DNA from: Halothiobacillus sp. 35-54-62
GTDB taxonomy: Bacteria; Pseudomonadota; Gammaproteobacteria; Halothiobacillales; Halothiobacillaceae
Direction: 5' to 3'
DNA length: 48,822 nucleotides
NCBI GenBank assembly: GCA_002281295.1
Contig: NCFS01000028.1
Location: 1 to 48,822 of the forward strand
Shown: positions 46,229-48,822 of the stretch, in pieces
How positions within the stretch are numbered: position 1 is the first letter of the stretch
How the letters are laid out: each line of letters starts with the position of its first letter
Notes under the pieces: model-generated
What the model was told of the DNA's origin: nothing
What the model saw: the letters and a program-made list of their open reading frames with translations, nothing else
The model's database searches: none
Made by a program: the position numbers and the translations under genes

Positions 46229-47242
46229 TTAGCGGCGCGGCAAAAAGCCGTGCACCTCAAAGGCGCGCTGCAAGGTGGGCTCTGCCCGAGCGCGTGCTTT
46301 GGCCGCGCCATCTGCGAGAATTTGATCCAGCGCCGCTTCATCGGCTCGAATAGCGTGGAATCGCGCTTGAATCGGCTCCAAAAAAGCAATAACGGCTTCT
46401 GCTGTAGCCACTTTGAGCGCGCCATAACCTTGCCCCGCTAAACGGCTTTCTAATGTGGGGATAGAATCGCCTGAGAAAATCGACAGCAAGGTTAATAAAT
46501 TCGACACGCCGGGTTTGTGTTCAATATCAAATCGAATCTCGGTATCCGAATCGGTTACCGCCCGTTTGAATTTTTTCATAATTGTTTTCGGCTCATCGAG
46601 CAGGCCGATAAAACTGCCGTCACTGGGGTCAGATTTCGACATTTTTTTGGTGGGGTCTTGCAGCGACATAATCCGCGCGCCCGTCTCGGGGATAAATGGC
46701 TCGGGGATGGTGAACACCGCACCATAAATATGATTAAACCGAGTCGCTAAATCGCGCGTTAACTCCAAATGCTGCTTTTGATCGGCGCCCACCGGCACAT
46801 GCGTGGCCTGATACAGCAAAATATCGGCCGCCATAAGCACCGGGTAATCAAACAAACCCACCGTAATGGCCGCGCCCGGCCGGGTGGATTTATCTTTAAA
46901 TTGCGTCATGCGCTCAAGCTCGCCCATATGGGCATAGCAATTTAGCAACCAGCCCAATTCCGCATGCGCGGGCACATGAGATTGCACAAAAATCGTGTTT
47001 TTCTTTGGATCCAGCCCGCAGGCGAGATACAAAGCCACAAAATCGTAGCAACGCGCCCGAAATTCCACCGGATTTTGACGCACGGTAATCGCGTGCAAAT
47101 CCACCAGCATAAATAACGAATCGTGCGATTCTTGCAAGGCTACCCAGTTGCGCATCGCGCCCACATAATGACTAATCAACAATTGCCCCGAGGGCTGAAT
47201 CCCCGAAAGCACGATGGGGCGTTTGGCGGTGGCAGCGGTCAT
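46229..47242 (-). CDS. trpS: Tryptophanyl-tRNA synthetase
   Basis: Class I synthetase charging tRNA-Trp. The 337-residue product has the HIGH-like segment [15 protein letters not shown] at about residues 15-29 and KMSKS at 200-204. [16 protein letters not shown] is the Trp/ATP-binding region. I chose the ATG at 47242, which gives the usual short N-terminus; the frame continues 12 codons upstream. Divergent from rplM. Confidence 0.95.
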   Translation of the reverse strand: MTAATAKRPIVLSGIQPSGQLLISHYVGAMRNWVALQESHDSLFMLVDLHAITVRQNPVEFRARCYDFVALYLACGLDPKKNTIFVQSHVPAHAELGWLLNCYAHMGELERMTQFKDKSTRPGAAITVGLFDYPVLMAADILLYQATHVPVGADQKQHLELTRDLATRFNHIYGAVFTIPEPFIPETGARIMSLQDPTKKMSKSDPSDGSFIGLLDEPKTIMKKFKRAVTDSDTEIRFDIEHKPGVSNLLTLLSIFSGDSIPTLESRLAGQGYGALKVATAEAVIAFLEPIQARFHAIRADEAALDQILADGAAKARARAEPTLQRAFEVHGFLPRR

Positions 47243-47344
47243 AAAATTCTCGTTCACGTTAAAATAAATAAGCATCATGATAATAACAAATTGGCATCGC
47301 AGGCGATCAAACCGATCCGCCCGCCTTCGCGCGCAAATAAACGC

Positions 47345-47373
47345 TTGTCACGCGGGGTGCATTTCGCTAAAAT
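47345..47373 (+). promoter_or_regulatory. Sigma-70 promoter of rplM-rpsI
   Basis: TTGTCA (47345-47350), a 17-bp spacer and TAAAAT (47368-47373), close to consensus. The start point would be near 47380, giving a leader of about 45 nt that ends in GGGAG before the rplM ATG. Confidence 0.8.
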
Positions 47374-47426
47374 CGCCGCCTCTTTGAATTAATGAACTCT
47401 TTCCGCTTCTTTGGGAGCTTATAAAA

Positions 47427-47855
47427 ATGAAAACATTTTCCGCCAAACCGGCTGAAGTGACACGCGACTGGTTTGTGGTCGATGCATCGGGCAAAACCTT
47501 AGGTCGCCTTGCGTCTGAAGTAGCGCGCCGCCTGCGGGGCAAGCACAAGGCTGAATTCACACCTCATGTTGATACCGGTGATTACATCATCATTCTCAAC
47601 GCGAAAGACGTGAAAGTCACCGGCAACAAAGCCCAAGACAAAACCTACCACTTCCATACCGGCTTTATCGGCAACATGAAGCACTTCACATTTGAAAAAA
47701 TGATTGAACGTGCGCCTGAGCGAGTCATCGAAATGGCTGTTAAAGGCATGCTGCCGAAAAACCCCTTAGGTCGCGATATGTTCCGCAAACTTAAAGTGTA
47801 TGCCGGCGCCGAGCATAACCATGCCGCGCAGCAACCTAAACCGCTTGATATCTGA
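47427..47855 (+). CDS. rplM: 50S ribosomal protein L13
   Basis: Early-assembling protein of the large ribosomal subunit. The 142-residue product has the family hallmarks [40 protein letters not shown] and [20 protein letters not shown]. Length and start are standard; GGGAG lies upstream. It is co-transcribed with rpsI 14 bp downstream, the universal bacterial arrangement. Confidence 0.98.
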   Translation: MKTFSAKPAEVTRDWFVVDASGKTLGRLASEVARRLRGKHKAEFTPHVDTGDYIIILNAKDVKVTGNKAQDKTYHFHTGFIGNMKHFTFEKMIERAPERVIEMAVKGMLPKNPLGRDMFRKLKVYAGAEHNHAAQQPKPLDI

Positions 47856-47869
47856 TCGGAGTCCCCAGC

Positions 47870-48262
47870 ATGGCAGTCACCCAAAATTACGGCACCGGTC
47901 GTCGCAAAACATCAGCGGCACGGGTTTTTCTTCGCCCCGGCAACGGCGCAATCACCATTAACGGCAAAACAATCGAAGAGTTCTTCGGTCGTGAAACTGC
48001 CCGCATGGTTGTTCGTCAACCGCTCGAATTACTTGAGCTCGGCAATCGCTTTGACGTGTTCTGCACCGTAGCCGGCGGCGGTCCTAGCGGCCAATCGGGC
48101 GCGATTCGTCATGGCTTAACCCGCGCGTTAATCGATTTCGATGAAAGCTTCCGTGGCAAATTGCGCACCGCAGGCTTCGTTACCCGTGATGCGCGTGAAG
48201 TAGAACGTAAGAAAGTCGGCCTGCGTAAAGCACGCCGTGCGGTTCAGTTCTCTAAGCGTTAA
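47870..48262 (+). CDS. rpsI: 30S ribosomal protein S9
   Basis: Small-subunit protein whose C-terminal tail reaches the P-site tRNA. The 130-residue product has [39 protein letters not shown], and the basic C-terminus [21 protein letters not shown] lies upstream of the ATG. It is followed by a strong terminator. Confidence 0.98.
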   Translation: MAVTQNYGTGRRKTSAARVFLRPGNGAITINGKTIEEFFGRETARMVVRQPLELLELGNRFDVFCTVAGGGPSGQSGAIRHGLTRALIDFDESFRGKLRTAGFVTRDAREVERKKVGLRKARRAVQFSKR

Positions 48263-48293
48263 TTCGCGTGATCACCCTTTACGGGGTGGCATC

Positions 48294-48331
48294 AAAAAAA
48301 CCCGCCCCAATGGCGGGTTTTTTTTTTTTAT
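48294..48331 (+). terminator. Terminator of rplM-rpsI
   Basis: CCCGCC and GGCGGG form a 6-bp GC stem with a 5-base loop, flanked by seven A residues on the left and at least twelve T residues on the right. It is a strong intrinsic terminator about 35 bp after the rpsI stop. Confidence 0.95.
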
Positions 48332-48431
48332 TAACTCGGTAAACACTGAATTAATGCACGGGGGCATCCATGGCGGCGAACCGTTGCCATGGTGTTTGAG
48401 CATAGTGCTCATCTGGCCGCCTTGTTTTGGC

Positions 48432-48530
48432 CTATTGATCCGGTCAGTTTTATCCGTGATTATCCGCTAAGTCGTAGGGTGCGCAGGGCGCACCCTACGG
48501 TTTCATGGATTATTCGTACCGAATCAATAG
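48432..48530. repeat. Palindromic intergenic element, copy C
   Basis: 99 bp bounded by CTATTGAT and ATCAATAG, the shortest copy. The centre is a single hairpin, GTAGGGTGCGC and GCGCACCCTAC. The arms match copies A and B with few changes. The right end is followed by a second CCGAATCAATA, apparently a small duplication of the terminus. Confidence 0.92.
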
Positions 48531-48678
48531 CCGAATCAATAACCGAAGCGGGTTTGCGGTTTACAGCGTCAAGTTGGAAGCCAATACCGCCCACTTATAA
48601 GCAATTAGCACTTAAGCCCGATCCATCGCCTAAGCCACGCGCGCCCTACCCCTGCGCGCTACCTAAATTTTCCACCGC

Positions 48679-48717
48679 TAAGCCTGCGACACGAGCGTTG
48701 GCCGCATCGCAGGCTTA
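48679..48717. terminator. Long hairpin near the 3' end of the last gene
   Basis: TAAGCCTGCGA and TCGCAGGCTTA form a perfect 11-bp stem around a 17-base loop, 13 bp after the stop of the partial minus-strand gene. There is no clear T-run, so it may be a terminator or an mRNA-end hairpin. Confidence 0.4.
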
Positions 48718-48729
48718 ACTTGTATCAAA

Positions 48730-48822
48730 CTAATGCAACCCCAGCCAACCGGCCAGAAGTTTGGGCTGGTAGCTAAACACATACCACGCCCCGACCGCCA
48801 GCAGGAGCGCAATCACAAAAGC
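48730..48822 (-). CDS. C-terminal end of an unidentified membrane protein (5' part outside window)
   Basis: Thirty codons and a TAG stop on the minus strand encode a hydrophobic segment (AFVIALLLAVGAWYVF) followed by SYQPKLLAGWLGLH. This looks like a final membrane helix with a short tail. The frame is open to the window edge, but too little is present to name a family. Confidence 0.45.
   Translation of the reverse strand, partial: AFVIALLLAVGAWYVFSYQPKLLAGWLGLH

Larger units (their letters stand above)
48263..48729. other. Intergenic region after rpsI
   Basis: This 467-bp stretch between convergent genes contains the rpsI terminator, repeat copy C (48432-48530), a partial repeat of its right end (AATCAATAACCG, 48535-48546) and a long hairpin at 48679-48717. 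Open frames here look spurious. Confidence 0.7.

Noticed and set aside
48389..48718. A 109-codon plus-strand frame after rpsI
   Set aside because: It runs through repeat copy C and a hairpin, has no ribosome-binding site and no family resemblance.

Overview
The window is a stretch of chromosome from a motile, Gram-negative gammaproteobacterium with a moderately high GC content. The dcw cluster order, the gcvR-bcp pair, a FleQ-type sigma-54 flagellar regulator and the fliEFGHIJK order all support this. A CbbR/CysB-type LysR regulator and a DUF302 lipoprotein are compatible with a sulfur-oxidising autotroph such as a Halothiobacillus relative, but the sequence here does not prove that.

Layout. 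1-7571 (minus strand): start of the dcw cell-wall and division operon, mraZ-rsmH-ftsL-ftsI-murE-murF-mraY, with 4-nt overlaps at most junctions. Its promoter carries three 10-bp-spaced MraZ boxes. 7813-8167: RNase P RNA. 8228-9850: a TPR-like protein and an H-NS-family protein converging on a shared terminator. 9986-19036 (minus): flagellar basal-body and export operon fliE-F-G-H-I-J-K, preceded by a fleQ-type activator gene and a sigma-54 promoter. Two genes here are broken. fleQ is frameshifted by a perfect 16-bp tandem duplication, and fliH has lost its central part and changed frame. 19313-20997 (plus): a second FliK-like gene followed by a gene for a stand-alone FlhB cytoplasmic-domain homologue. 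21332-23894 (minus): gcvR-like, bcp, phoH2-like. 24089-26422: DUF302 lipoprotein, LysR regulator, DUF4124 protein. 26580-28289: proS. 28427-34148 (minus): complete pseudaminic acid pathway pseB-C-F-G-H-I, in which pseH is a low-GC replacement beside a 28-codon relic of the older copy. 34231-36831: a Maf-type flagellin glycosyltransferase. 37017-40796 (minus): fliC-flaG-fliD-fliS-fliT, with sigma-28 promoters before fliC and fliS. 41132-43708: glgP. 43926-47242 (minus): trpS-nnrDE-tsaE-small membrane protein. 47427-48262: rplM-rpsI. The window ends in the 3' end of an unidentified minus-strand membrane-protein gene.

How the parts fit. FleQ with sigma-54 would switch on fliE and the basal-body/export operon. 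Sigma-28 would then drive flagellin, the cap and their chaperones. The Pse enzymes make CMP-pseudaminic acid, and the Maf protein would attach it to flagellin before export. The reversible-looking duplication in fleQ sits at the top of this cascade, so the strain may be a non-motile or phase-off variant.

Two kinds of palindromic intergenic element occur: three copies of a CTATTGAT...ATCAATAG family, and one element with 13-bp GGGCACCTCGAAA ends. All four lie between convergent genes.
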